In this document: in pieces, positions 29,325 to 37,813 of the stretch
How positions within the stretch are numbered: the stretch's first letter is position 1
Layout: each line of letters begins with the position of its first letter
DNA from: Nitrosarchaeum sp.
GTDB taxonomy: Archaea; Thermoproteota; Nitrososphaeria; Nitrososphaerales; Nitrosopumilaceae
Assembly (NCBI RefSeq): GCF_025699065.1
Contig: NZ_JAILWF010000001.1
Coordinates: 297,062 to 361,061 of the forward strand
DNA length: 64,000 nucleotides
Direction: 5' to 3'
The notes under the pieces: model-generated
The model's input: only the letters and a program-made list of their open reading frames with translations
What the model was told of the DNA's origin: nothing
The model's database searches: none
Position numbers and translations under genes: made by a program

Positions 29325-30461
29325 ATGAAAATTACAGTTTCAGTTATCAAAGCTGATGTAGGAGGAATCGGCGGACATACTAGACCAAGTGATGCACTAA
29401 TAGAAGCAGTTAGAAAAACTGTCAAAAATTCTGGAGATTTACTAATTGACCACTATATTGGATATTGTGGAGACGATGTCCACATTGTCATGTCACATAA
29501 ACATGGAATTGATAATGATAAAATTCACAAACTTGCATGGGATGCATTTATGGCAGGTACTCAAGTTGCAAAGCAAGAAGGACTTTACGGAGCAGGACAA
29601 GATCTTCTAAAGGATTCATTTTCAGGAAATGTAAAAGGAATGGGTCCAGGTGTTGCAGAAATGGAATTTGAAGAAAGACCAAATGAAGCATTTACAGTTT
29701 TTGCTGCAGATAAAACAGAACCAGGCGCATTTAATTATCCAATTTACAGAATGTTTGTAGATAGTTTAAGTAACACAGGTTTGATCGTAAACAAGTCACT
29801 TGCAAGTGGAGTGATAATTAATGTAATGGATGTTGAAGAAGGTAAGATTGCAAAATTATCTTTGTGGGAAGACAAACCAACTATCGAAGCAGCGTTGATG
29901 TATCCAGGAAGATATGTTGTTTCAACAGTAACTACAAAGCAAGGAGAACCGATACTTGCAGCATCAACTGACAGACTACACAACATTGCAGGAACTTATG
30001 TAGGAAAAGATGATCCAATATTACTGATTAGAACACAAAAGAATTTTCCAGCGACTGAAGAAGTAGGAAGTGTATTTAACAATCCACATTATGTTGCAGG
30101 CAATACAAGAGGAAGTCACAACATGCCATTGATGCCAGTAAAACTAAATTCTGCAGCATCGATCAATTTTTGCATTCCAATTGTAGAGGCACTAGTCTTT
30201 AGCATGCATGATGGAAAGTTTACGGGCCCATTTGATGGATTTTCAACTCCTGATTGGGATTATGTCAGAGAGATCGCAACAAAAAAAGCACTTGCAATGA
30301 GAAGTCAAGGATTCATTCATCCAGCAACACTTGTTCCATCAGAATTAGAATATGCCGAAGGATATAGAGCAAGAATGGATATACTAGAAACCAAGATGGT
30401 TCCAATTGATGACACAATATCAAAGTCCGAAAAGAAAGAAAATTACGAAGACCCAGATTAA
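29325..30461 (+). CDS. fbp: Fructose 1,6-bisphosphate aldolase/phosphatase
   Basis: 378 residues. This is the archaeal class V bifunctional enzyme that makes fructose-6-phosphate from triose phosphates in gluconeogenesis. MKITVSVIKADVGGIGGHTR at the start, YCGDDVHIVMSHKHG with Mg-binding Asp residues, GPGVAEMEFEERPNEAF, and the mobile-loop region with Lys/Tyr (ASTDRLHNIAGTYVGKDDP) match the family. It makes sugar formation one-way, as expected for an autotroph. Divergent from EF-1alpha over 131 bases. Confidence 0.95.
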   Translation: MKITVSVIKADVGGIGGHTRPSDALIEAVRKTVKNSGDLLIDHYIGYCGDDVHIVMSHKHGIDNDKIHKLAWDAFMAGTQVAKQEGLYGAGQDLLKDSFSGNVKGMGPGVAEMEFEERPNEAFTVFAADKTEPGAFNYPIYRMFVDSLSNTGLIVNKSLASGVIINVMDVEEGKIAKLSLWEDKPTIEAALMYPGRYVVSTVTTKQGEPILAASTDRLHNIAGTYVGKDDPILLIRTQKNFPATEEVGSVFNNPHYVAGNTRGSHNMPLMPVKLNSAASINFCIPIVEALVFSMHDGKFTGPFDGFSTPDWDYVREIATKKALAMRSQGFIHPATLVPSELEYAEGYRARMDILETKMVPIDDTISKSEKKENYEDPD

Positions 30462-30507
30462 ATAATCAGAAAGGGTTAATACAAATCAGAGCGTATCAAA
30501 ATCACCC

Positions 30508-30915
30508 ATGCAAATCTTGAAAGTGTTTGATTGGAAGACATATATTTTCACGGCAATTGCAGTTATCTCATTTTCAAACTTTATGGCAGTATTATTTGGA
30601 CAAACTATACCTGCAACATTTATGACATTTTTCAAATATGCCGGAGAGACAATAATTTTAGCAACTGTCTTTTTGTTTGCACTTACATGGTTTTTAAAAG
30701 CAAGACCACATAATCGTCCAAAAAACTATTCAATAGTGGTGTTTGACGTGTATGGGCAGATAAGCAAGATACAAGATATTCGTACAGAATTCAAAACGCA
30801 TGATGTAGCATGGAGTTTTATGAAACAGTACAAAAAAGAATACCCGTTATACAATTTTGCAATGGTATCAAAGCTTTCAAAAACAGACAAACCAACTATT
30901 TTCAGATATATCTAA
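30508..30915 (+). CDS. Small membrane protein of unknown function
   Basis: 135 residues with two membrane helices, about 10-30 (YIFTAIAVISFSNFMAVLFG) and 44-63 (AGETIILATVFLFALTWFL), then a soluble part of 65 residues with YSIVVFDVYGQISKIQDIRT. No family recognised. It lies between fbp and the ligase gene on the same strand, 46 bases after fbp. Confidence 0.7.
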   Translation: MQILKVFDWKTYIFTAIAVISFSNFMAVLFGQTIPATFMTFFKYAGETIILATVFLFALTWFLKARPHNRPKNYSIVVFDVYGQISKIQDIRTEFKTHDVAWSFMKQYKKEYPLYNFAMVSKLSKTDKPTIFRYI

Positions 30916-30965
30916 AAACCATACAAGATTCAGACTTTTATTCAGGATGATGTAATAAAACTAGA

Positions 30966-32738
30966 GTGGAGTTTGCCATTCTAGCTGATGCATTTAGTAA
31001 AATGGAGTCAACTACAAAAAGACTAGAACTGACTCAACATCTAGTAGAGTTATTTGAAAAAACGCCACAAAACGTAATTTCAAAAATCGTTTATCTTTTA
31101 CAAGGAAAACTCAGACCAGATTTTGAAGGAGTTGAATTGGGGGTAGCAGAAAGATTAGCAATAAGAGCAATTGCAAAATCGGCAGGCTCTGATAGTGCCG
31201 AGAAAAAAATAGAGGAAGAATATAGAAAGAGTGGAGATTTAGGACATGCTGCATCTAAAATTTTGGAACAAAAAGAACAGACAACATTCATGATGCAAGA
31301 CATTACAGTTGAGCGAGTTTATGAGAACTTGTTTACAATTGCAAAGTTAGAAGGTTCAAAGACTCAAGATAGGAAAATGAAATACATCTCAGGGTTGCTA
31401 AACGATGCAAATCCAAATGAAGCCAAATTCATCTTAAAGATTTTACTTGGAACATTAAGACTAGGCGTAGCAGAAAACACAGTAATGGATGCTCTTGCAA
31501 TTGCATTTACAGGAAATAAAGAAAACAGAAAAGCATTGGAGCATGCATACAATGTATCAAGTGATTTGGGTAAAGTTGCAGAAACAATTGCAAGTAAAGG
31601 ACTCGAAGGCATAGAAGAATTTGAAATCAATTTGTTTAATCCTATACGACCAATGCTTGCAGATAGAGTGAAAAGTGAAGAAGAGGCAATTGAAAAACTA
31701 GGCAATATTTTTGCAGTAGAATACAAGCTTGATGGAGAAAGAGTTCAGTTACACATTGAAGGAGAGAAAGTGATATTATTTTCAAGAAGTTTAGAAAATA
31801 TCACGAGTTATTATCCAGACATTGTAGAAAAAATTCCTAAAACAATTCAAGCACAAAAAGTAATTTTAGAGGCAGAAGCAGTAGCAATAAATGAAAACAC
31901 TGGAGAATTTTTACCGTTCCAAGAACTGATGCATAGAAGAAGAAAATATCAAGTAGAAAAAGCAGTATCACAGTATCCAATTACTGTAAACTTTTTTGAT
32001 GTATTGTATTACGATGGAAAAAGTTGTCTTGGATTATCATACAAAGAAAGACGAAATCTGTTAGAAAAAATTGTAAAAGAAGACGATTATGCAAAACACA
32101 TACCAATGAGTACGGTAAAAAGTCAAGAAGACATAGAAGAATTTTTGGAAAACAGTATCAACGCAGGATGTGAAGGAGTGATGTTAAAGATGTTAGATAA
32201 ACCATACCAAGCTGGGTCCAGAGGTAGTTACTGGTTAAAACTAAAAAGAGAATACAGAAATGAGCTCGGAGATAGTCTTGATCTAGTAGTAATAGGAGCA
32301 TTTTTTGGAAAAGGTAGAAGAACAGGAAAGTATGGGACGTTACTTTTAGCTTCATATGATTATGATACGGATGTTTTTACAAGCATATGCAAAGTGGGGA
32401 CAGGATTCACAGATGAAGACTTGGATCAGCTCTATCAAATATTATCAAATAAAGTAACAATAAAGAAAAATCCAAGAATAGATAGTGATATGGAAGCTGA
32501 TGTTTGGTTTGAGCCAGAATTAGTAATTGAAGTCGTAGCATCAGAAATTACTTTAAGTCCAATCCACAAAGCAGCAAGAAATGAGATCAGAAAAGATACA
32601 GGATTGGCGTTAAGATTTCCAAAATTTACTGGAAAAATAAGATTAGAGAAAGATGCCGAGGACGCATCGACTAATGAAGAGGTATTGACCTTATTCAAAG
32701 GACAGAAAAAAGTAGCTCATGATAAAAATTTGATGTGA
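30966..32738 (+). CDS. lig: ATP-dependent DNA ligase
   Basis: 590 residues, the usual length of archaeal replicative ligases. Order: N-terminal DNA-binding domain (about 1-215), adenylation domain with the nucleotidyl Lys254 in EYKLDGERVQLH, motif III LEAEAVAIN, motif IV CEGVMLKML, motif V YWLKLKREYR, then an OB domain (about 430-570) with VGTGFTDEDL and PRIDSDMEADVWFEP. Joins Okazaki fragments and repair nicks, with ATP and Mg. The start is GTG. The C-terminus lacks an obvious PCNA-binding box. Confidence 0.96.
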   Translation: MEFAILADAFSKMESTTKRLELTQHLVELFEKTPQNVISKIVYLLQGKLRPDFEGVELGVAERLAIRAIAKSAGSDSAEKKIEEEYRKSGDLGHAASKILEQKEQTTFMMQDITVERVYENLFTIAKLEGSKTQDRKMKYISGLLNDANPNEAKFILKILLGTLRLGVAENTVMDALAIAFTGNKENRKALEHAYNVSSDLGKVAETIASKGLEGIEEFEINLFNPIRPMLADRVKSEEEAIEKLGNIFAVEYKLDGERVQLHIEGEKVILFSRSLENITSYYPDIVEKIPKTIQAQKVILEAEAVAINENTGEFLPFQELMHRRRKYQVEKAVSQYPITVNFFDVLYYDGKSCLGLSYKERRNLLEKIVKEDDYAKHIPMSTVKSQEDIEEFLENSINAGCEGVMLKMLDKPYQAGSRGSYWLKLKREYRNELGDSLDLVVIGAFFGKGRRTGKYGTLLLASYDYDTDVFTSICKVGTGFTDEDLDQLYQILSNKVTIKKNPRIDSDMEADVWFEPELVIEVVASEITLSPIHKAARNEIRKDTGLALRFPKFTGKIRLEKDAEDASTNEEVLTLFKGQKKVAHDKNLM

Positions 32739-32806
32739 TTTGTGCTCAATAATTCCAAAAAATCATAGAGGATTTAAATTACCTCACGATATTTTGGAAT
32801 TCAGAA

Positions 32807-33460
32807 ATGTATAGCGGAGAGCTTGAAGTTCAAGCAAAAAGAAAGGCTATAGCAGTTTTACAAGACGAAATCAACCGAATCTTAAATGCTGCCAGAGAAC
32901 TTGCAACACTACCAGATTTGATGATGAAAAAAGACAAAACAGGTATTAAAAATTCATTGGAGCAGATATCAACTATCGAAGAAGAAGTAGAAAATCTTAG
33001 AAGAAAAATAACTAGAGAAGTTGCTGACGTTGGTGGTTTAATCATGAATAGAGAAAATCTCCTAAACACAGCATATACAATGGATGAGATTGCAGGTTAC
33101 ATTACTGGAATTGCATTCAAACTTTCAAACATCAAGATTACTACATTAAAGAGCGCAAAGTTAGACGAAGATATTACAAAGTTGATTGAGCTGGTTGTAG
33201 ACGAGGTTTACAAACTAAATGAAATCATACGTAGTCTAAATACCAATACTGCTAATGCCATTGAACTTGCACAAGAAACACAAAAAATAGAACGTGAGAT
33301 AGACATCAAATATAGACATGCTACAATCAAGCTTTTATCAGAAGTTACTAACACCAAAGAGCTATTGCTGATAAAAGATGTAATTGAAGGAATTGAAGAA
33401 ATGTCAGACAAATGTCAGCGTGTCTCTGATTCTTTCATATTATTAGCATTGAGTCTATAA
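32807..33460 (+). CDS. DUF47/PhoU-like helical protein
   Basis: 217 residues, all helical, with no membrane part. It has the long antiparallel helices of the PhoU/DUF47 group, including ITREVADVGGLIMNRENLLN and the last helix VIEGIEEMSDKCQRVSDSFI, a block I associate with DUF47 proteins paired with Pit-type phosphate transporters. No transporter gene is adjacent here. Probable regulator of phosphate uptake, by family. Confidence 0.75.
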   Translation: MYSGELEVQAKRKAIAVLQDEINRILNAARELATLPDLMMKKDKTGIKNSLEQISTIEEEVENLRRKITREVADVGGLIMNRENLLNTAYTMDEIAGYITGIAFKLSNIKITTLKSAKLDEDITKLIELVVDEVYKLNEIIRSLNTNTANAIELAQETQKIEREIDIKYRHATIKLLSEVTNTKELLLIKDVIEGIEEMSDKCQRVSDSFILLALSL

Positions 33461-33604
33461 CACATTCACCACACCTAACTTTTTACTTAATTTTTATCTT
33501 GATTCACAAAACAAATGATAAATTACCCAATTTTAAAAAAAACCATTACAACATACATGCGTAAAATAGAGAATTCATATACGCAAGTAAATTAAAAAAA
33601 CTAA

Positions 33605-34141
33605 ATGAAAACAGAGCTTGTCGAAAATAGAATAATTGTATGGAACATTGAAGATTCTCGTAAATTATTTAGTCATGGATATTATGGCAAACCGATTGGG
33701 ATATCAAAACCAAAACCGGAAGAGATTAACGTTCCATTAATTTTAGACCTAATTGAAGGGCTTTACCTACTAGAAAATAAAAAAATTACAATTTACAAAT
33801 CAAATCAAAAGATCACAATAGATTACATGATAGAGATGTGTAAAAAGGAGTATCATGATTTTGACAAAAAATATCTAGTATACAAAAACTTTCGCGATAA
33901 AGGATATGTAATTAATCCAGGAATAAAGTTTGGATGTGATTTTGCAGTTTATGAGAAAGGTCCAGGTATTGATCATGCACCGTTTTTAATTCAAGTATAC
34001 AATAGAAGTGACCCAATCACATCCACAGGAATTGTTTTAGCAGGAAGATTAGCAACTACAGTAAGAAAGCAATTCATTTTGGCAATTCCAAGAGGAAAAG
34101 ATAAAGTAGATTTTCTAGCTCTTGATTGGTGGAAGGCTTAG
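33605..34141 (+). CDS. endA: tRNA-splicing endonuclease EndA
   Basis: 178 residues. Cleaves bulge-helix-bulge RNA in intron-containing tRNAs and pre-rRNA. The catalytic triad is Tyr116 (GCDFAVYEKGPG), His124 (DHAPFLIQVYNR) and Lys155 (TTVRKQFILAIP). The length and the complete triad mark it as the catalytic subunit; some archaea also need a second structural subunit, not seen here. Its expected rRNA substrate, a bulge-helix-bulge-like stem, lies in the same window around the 23S gene. It overlaps the convergent gene by 4 bases. Confidence 0.93.
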   Translation: MKTELVENRIIVWNIEDSRKLFSHGYYGKPIGISKPKPEEINVPLILDLIEGLYLLENKKITIYKSNQKITIDYMIEMCKKEYHDFDKKYLVYKNFRDKGYVINPGIKFGCDFAVYEKGPGIDHAPFLIQVYNRSDPITSTGIVLAGRLATTVRKQFILAIPRGKDKVDFLALDWWKA

Positions 34142-34515
34142 AGTTTTTTTATGTGTCCAGCTATTCTATCATAAATCTCAAAAAGCTCTTTTGTAATTCC
34201 AAATGAAAGATGATTTTTCCATTTAGGTCGAATTCGAATAGCACCGTCAGTTGGTTCGACAAATATTGTTGCATCATCAATTGATTGTTTTGCAATCATC
34301 TCATTAAGCTCGGCATCTTCATTTAGTCTTCTTGCAAGACTGCCACTACCATTCCATTCTACTTTAAGAATAGTCTTTGATGAAAAATGCCCCTTTGTGA
34401 TTAGTTTAGTTTTAGTAACATAATCTTGATCATTTTGTCCGGATTCCTTTCTAACAATAAAGTGTGCCTGATATCTATCTAGTGCGCCCCATGGCATTGG
34501 ATTTGTATCTTGCAT
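34138..34515 (-). CDS. Conserved-looking protein of unknown function
   Basis: 125 residues, soluble. Starts MQDTNPMPWGALDRYQAHFI; the centre ILKVEWNGSGSLARRLNED and the strand AIRIRPKWKNHLSFGITKEL look well folded. No known family recognised. It is the second of two minus-strand genes, 2 bases after the stop of the 81-residue gene upstream, so the two are probably one operon. Confidence 0.65.
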   Translation of the reverse strand: MQDTNPMPWGALDRYQAHFIVRKESGQNDQDYVTKTKLITKGHFSSKTILKVEWNGSGSLARRLNEDAELNEMIAKQSIDDATIFVEPTDGAIRIRPKWKNHLSFGITKELFEIYDRIAGHIKKL

Positions 34516-34517
34516 CG

Positions 34518-34763
34518 CTATCCCTTTTGAATAATTTGAATTACATCAATATTAGAATTAGCAACATCAAGGCAACCCTTGTTTGATACCATTCTAGGTG
34601 TTTGAGAAAAATATCTACTATAATACTCGCCTTTTTCAACATCATCACTTCCAATCTCTTTAGATTTAGAATCTACTCCGATCGCCTTTAACATATCAGA
34701 GAATTTCTCAGGCCAGGATTTTAAAACAAATGTATCTGACTCAGAATCATGCATAAAATACAA
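34518..34763 (-). CDS. Small acidic protein of unknown function
   Basis: 81 residues: MYFMHDSESDTFVLKSWPEK at the start, an acidic middle (IGSDDVEKGEYYSRYF), and a C-terminal half with one Cys. No domain recognised. First gene of a two-gene operon with the 125-residue protein; 87 bases separate it from the divergent SDR gene. Confidence 0.6.
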   Translation of the reverse strand: MYFMHDSESDTFVLKSWPEKFSDMLKAIGVDSKSKEIGSDDVEKGEYYSRYFSQTPRMVSNKGCLDVANSNIDVIQIIQKG

Positions 34764-34850
34764 AAAACCATACCCACAAATAAAGATATCAAGAAATTAT
34801 TCTAAGAGATCAATCGAATTAAATAATACAAAAGTTTCGTAAGTATATCT

Positions 34851-36635
34851 ATGCTGAAATTTCAAGGCAAAGTTGCACTAGTAACTGGCAGTGGAACAGG
34901 AATAGGTCAAGCCATTGCTAAAAAATTTATTGAAAATGGTGCCAGTGTGATAATTTTGGGCAGACGAAAAGAACCCTTAGAAGAAACATCAATTATGCTT
35001 AAAGAAATTATTTCCAAAGTAAACAGCGGAGCATCAGTAAGAATTTTCTCAGGAGTGGATGTAAGCGATGAATCTGGAATGAATGAAATGTTTGATACAT
35101 TAAAAAAAGAAAATGTTACAGTAGATTATGTAATTAATAATGCGGGTGTTTCAGGCCCGGTAACATGTTTTTCTCATGCATCACTGGATGAATTCAAAAG
35201 TGCTGTAGAGATTCATTTGACAGGTACATTTTGGGGTTCAGTACAAGCTCTCAAAGTAATGAAAGAAAATGGCAAGATTGTAACAATATCTACATTTTTC
35301 ACTGAAGAAAGACCACACGAACAAAGACCATACAGATTTAGAAGTCCGTACACTGCAGCACAAGGTGCAAAGAACAGGTTAGTTGAGGCTATGTCTTGGG
35401 AATTAACTGATAAAAAAATCATATCTATTGGAACAAATCCAGGTCCAGTTCACTCAGATAGAATATACAAGACAGTATATCCAAAAGCAGCAGCGGAATT
35501 TTTACGTGTCACTGGATTTGAAGACTTGACACCTGTTCAAGTTGATGCAACAAATAAAGAACTATTCCCATTACTAGGAGAAGATGAAAATGTGGTAAAA
35601 GAAGGAATTACAAAAGCTGCACAAAAATTAGCAAAAGAGATGAACAAAGATGTTTCAAAATTAACTGTTACAATTACAAACCTATTAAACAAAATTCAAA
35701 CGATAGCTGAAAAAGTTCAAAAAAATACATCACATATGATTGCAGACCAGCAATTCTTATCACAAGTTCAAGTTGCTGAATCAGTTTTGAATCTGTGTGA
35801 TGACAATATTGCAAAAATATTAAACGGCAAAGTAATTCCGGGGGATAGAGTATTTTATCCAGTAAAACCATTCATTGGTACAACAACACCAGGAGTTCAC
35901 CAACCTGACTTTACAGGAAGATCAGTTGTTTTTACAGTTGATGCAACTGAAAAATCAGACGCACAAAGAGTAGAGTATCTTGCTCAACACGTTATAAAAA
36001 ATGGTGGCAAAGTTGCATGTTTTATCTCTGAATCAACTCCCAAAGAATTACAAGAATACATCAGCTCAAAGTTTCATTCACACATAGTAAATATCAAGAA
36101 TCCAGATGAAGTTAAAAAATGGCTAAACACTGCAAATACTAATCTTGGAAGTATTTTAGCGGTTATACATATCACAGGTAAACTACCAAACATTTCAAAA
36201 TTAGTCGAACTATCAAGAGCAAAATGGGAAGAACTAGTTGAAAAATTCATCACCACGCCTGCAATAGTAGGACAAGGTGCACTAGAACAATTTGTTCCAG
36301 GAGGAGGCAATGACCCAAGACTATTCAAAGATGCAAAAGGTGCACTGATGATAATTGGTCCAGATTTGCCTGTTGGTCCAAAAGTTACAGGAATGCAAAG
36401 AGCACAAGTAGAGGTATTTCGTGGGGCCCTAAGACCATTTACTACTACAGTAAATCAAGAACTTAGTGATGTTCTAAATTCAAAAATTAGATTATTTACT
36501 ATTTTCCCAGGTTCTGTAACAGGAATAGAACCAAAAAATGAGAAAATAGTTCAAGCGTTGAATTTCCTAGTAACTGATAGTGCGCTTGATTCATCGGAAG
36601 TCACATTTTGTGTTGATGAATCAAGATTAGAATGA
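34851..36635 (+). CDS. Two-module short-chain dehydrogenase-like protein
   Basis: 594 residues, about twice a normal SDR. Module 1 (about 1-260) has TGSGTGIG at 12-19, NNAG at 96-99, Ser147 and Tyr167, but the lysine four residues after the Tyr is Gln171. Module 2 (about 310-590) is SDR-like without a Gly-rich loop (GRSVVFTVDATEKS, then FTIFPGSVTG). A helical insert of about 60 residues joins them. The layout resembles the N-terminal half of Chloroflexus malonyl-CoA reductase, which reduces malonic semialdehyde. The missing Lys makes activity uncertain. The stop overlaps the next gene. Confidence 0.75.
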   Translation: MLKFQGKVALVTGSGTGIGQAIAKKFIENGASVIILGRRKEPLEETSIMLKEIISKVNSGASVRIFSGVDVSDESGMNEMFDTLKKENVTVDYVINNAGVSGPVTCFSHASLDEFKSAVEIHLTGTFWGSVQALKVMKENGKIVTISTFFTEERPHEQRPYRFRSPYTAAQGAKNRLVEAMSWELTDKKIISIGTNPGPVHSDRIYKTVYPKAAAEFLRVTGFEDLTPVQVDATNKELFPLLGEDENVVKEGITKAAQKLAKEMNKDVSKLTVTITNLLNKIQTIAEKVQKNTSHMIADQQFLSQVQVAESVLNLCDDNIAKILNGKVIPGDRVFYPVKPFIGTTTPGVHQPDFTGRSVVFTVDATEKSDAQRVEYLAQHVIKNGGKVACFISESTPKELQEYISSKFHSHIVNIKNPDEVKKWLNTANTNLGSILAVIHITGKLPNISKLVELSRAKWEELVEKFITTPAIVGQGALEQFVPGGGNDPRLFKDAKGALMIIGPDLPVGPKVTGMQRAQVEVFRGALRPFTTTVNQELSDVLNSKIRLFTIFPGSVTGIEPKNEKIVQALNFLVTDSALDSSEVTFCVDESRLE

Positions 36636-37081
36636 AAAAATTTTCTGAACTTAAAGTTGGAGATGAGTTTTTTTCCACGTGTAGTATTTCCGAAAAAGAA
36701 TTGACAGAATATTTCAAATTCTCAAGGGTGAAAAATGCATTTTTAGAAGACATGCAAAATGCAAAACAGAAAATTGTTTCTGGAAGAGCAATTTTATCTA
36801 GAATGGAAGGAGAGTTTACTAGGCTGAGTCAAATTTATGGCAACCACATAGTTTTTGTTGGAACGGATGGGGATTCTGAATGGGAGAATAGAAGTAGCAG
36901 ATTTCTAAAACCGCTATATACTGACGATGTATTGAAGATAAAATTTACAATATCTGCAAAAGAAGACATCGATGATGAATTTGGAAAGATTGCAATTAAC
37001 TATGAAGGAACAAAACAAGACGGAGAGATAGTTGTACTTTCAAGGAAAAACTGGTATAGAATAAAAAAATCAATAACCTAG
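36632..37081 (+). CDS. MaoC-like hot-dog fold protein
   Basis: 149 residues. KKFSELKVGDEFFSTCSISE and SSRFLKPLYTDDVLKIKFTI match the first and central strands of MaoC/(R)-hydratase hot-dog proteins. The catalytic Asp-x4-His of true hydratases is not seen (VKNAFLEDMQNAKQKIVSGR stands in that region), so it may be a binding protein rather than a hydratase. It overlaps the SDR gene by 4 bases (ATGA), hence the two are translated together and probably act in one acyl-CoA or aldehyde pathway. Confidence 0.7.
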   Translation: MKKFSELKVGDEFFSTCSISEKELTEYFKFSRVKNAFLEDMQNAKQKIVSGRAILSRMEGEFTRLSQIYGNHIVFVGTDGDSEWENRSSRFLKPLYTDDVLKIKFTISAKEDIDDEFGKIAINYEGTKQDGEIVVLSRKNWYRIKKSIT

Positions 37082-37216
37082 ATCATGATATCTAATTGGT
37101 TTTAACTCACACGTACAGTCTTCTCTTTTTCCACATTTAGGGCAATTACAAAGGCACGTCAGTAATGAAGTATCACATACATTACACTTAGTATATTCAG
37201 CAAAATCTTCTCTCAT
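37070..37216 (-). CDS. Small Cys-rich zinc-binding protein
   Basis: 48 residues with eight Cys: KCNVCDTSLLTCLCNCPKCG and EDCTC. Cys11, 14, 21, 23, 25, 28, 34 and 36 could bind two metal ions. The 3' end overlaps the convergent hot-dog gene by 12 bases. Conserved small proteins of this kind are frequent in Thaumarchaeota; function unknown. Confidence 0.65.
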   Translation of the reverse strand: MREDFAEYTKCNVCDTSLLTCLCNCPKCGKREDCTCELKPIRYHDLGY

Positions 37217-37340
37217 TTGATATAATTATAGATTAAAGAAAAATAAACCTAAAATTATCAATCTTAAAATTTGTTTGATATTTTATGGAATTCCATACAA
37301 GTATCAACTAGAGGTAGAACACCATAGAGGATTAAACACC

Positions 37341-37368
37341 ATTGTATCAAATAACAACATCATACAAT
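37341..37368. promoter_or_regulatory. Inverted repeat upstream of a small Cys protein gene
   Basis: ATTGTAT at 37341-37347 and ATACAAT at 37362-37368 are perfect 7-base arms 14 bases apart. The repeat lies just before the TATA-like TTTAAA at 37383 and the ATG at 37410, where archaeal activators often bind. Could be chance in AT-rich DNA. Confidence 0.3.
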
Positions 37369-37409
37369 TGCATAGTAATGGTTTAAAGTAAATATTAAAA
37401 ATATACAGC

Positions 37410-37499
37410 ATGACTTTAGATTGCAATTGCACAGTCAATGATTACGGAGAACTCCTCCAAGAATGCGAAGGACATAAAGAAGCCAACTTCATGAAATAA
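37410..37499 (+). CDS. Very small Cys/His protein
   Basis: 29 residues: MTLDCNCTVNDYGELLQECE, GHKEANFMK. The C-x-C, Cys and His could bind one zinc ion. A TATA-like TTTAAA sits about 25 bases upstream of the ATG, matching a leaderless transcript, which raises the chance that it is real. No known family. Confidence 0.5.
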   Translation: MTLDCNCTVNDYGELLQECEGHKEANFMK

Positions 37500-37517
37500 A
37501 TTTTTTAAAAATTTTGA

Positions 37518-37612
37518 TGCCCCCTCAAAAATGGAGGCAAATGAAATGCGTTAACTAGTTTATGTGAGCTTTTTGGCTTCCAGCTAACACCGCGAGATGT
37601 CCCTGACTCAAT
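37518..37612 (-). ncRNA. Predicted structured RNA (minus strand)
   Basis: No gene covers 37500-37813. Two stems fit here: 37518-37524 with 37533-37539, and 37548-37556 with 37582-37590. On the minus strand both pair fully, with G-U wobbles (7 of 7 and 9 of 9 pairs); on the plus strand the same positions become A-C mismatches. That pattern indicates a minus-strand RNA. A TATA-like TTTATTATT at 37637-37645 lies about 25 bases before 37612. The last hairpin, TGCCTCC/GGGGGCA, is followed by a T-rich run and may act as a terminator. Identity unknown; it has no tRNA T-loop. Confidence 0.5.
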
Positions 37613-37813
37613 GAAATGGCAAATACAAAACACAGTAATAATAAACATTAGTTAAAAAAAGACACTTTTTAGTAAACTCTTACAACATATTTTTATGAAA
37701 ATGTAAAAAATGTATTAAATTCACGTTAAAAATAAAAATAATATAGATTTTAAAGAAATTTTTAAAATAATATCCCGAGTAAAAGTCTGCTGCACACACA
37801 GAACATGTTTTGA

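Noticed and set aside
34851..36635. Firm call as malonic semialdehyde reductase
   Set aside because: The catalytic Lys of the YxxxK motif is Gln here, and another enzyme type is reported for that step in Nitrosopumilus, so only the resemblance is stated.
37518..37612. tRNA gene
   Set aside because: No T-loop sequence, no 7-pair acceptor stem and no anticodon arm of right size.
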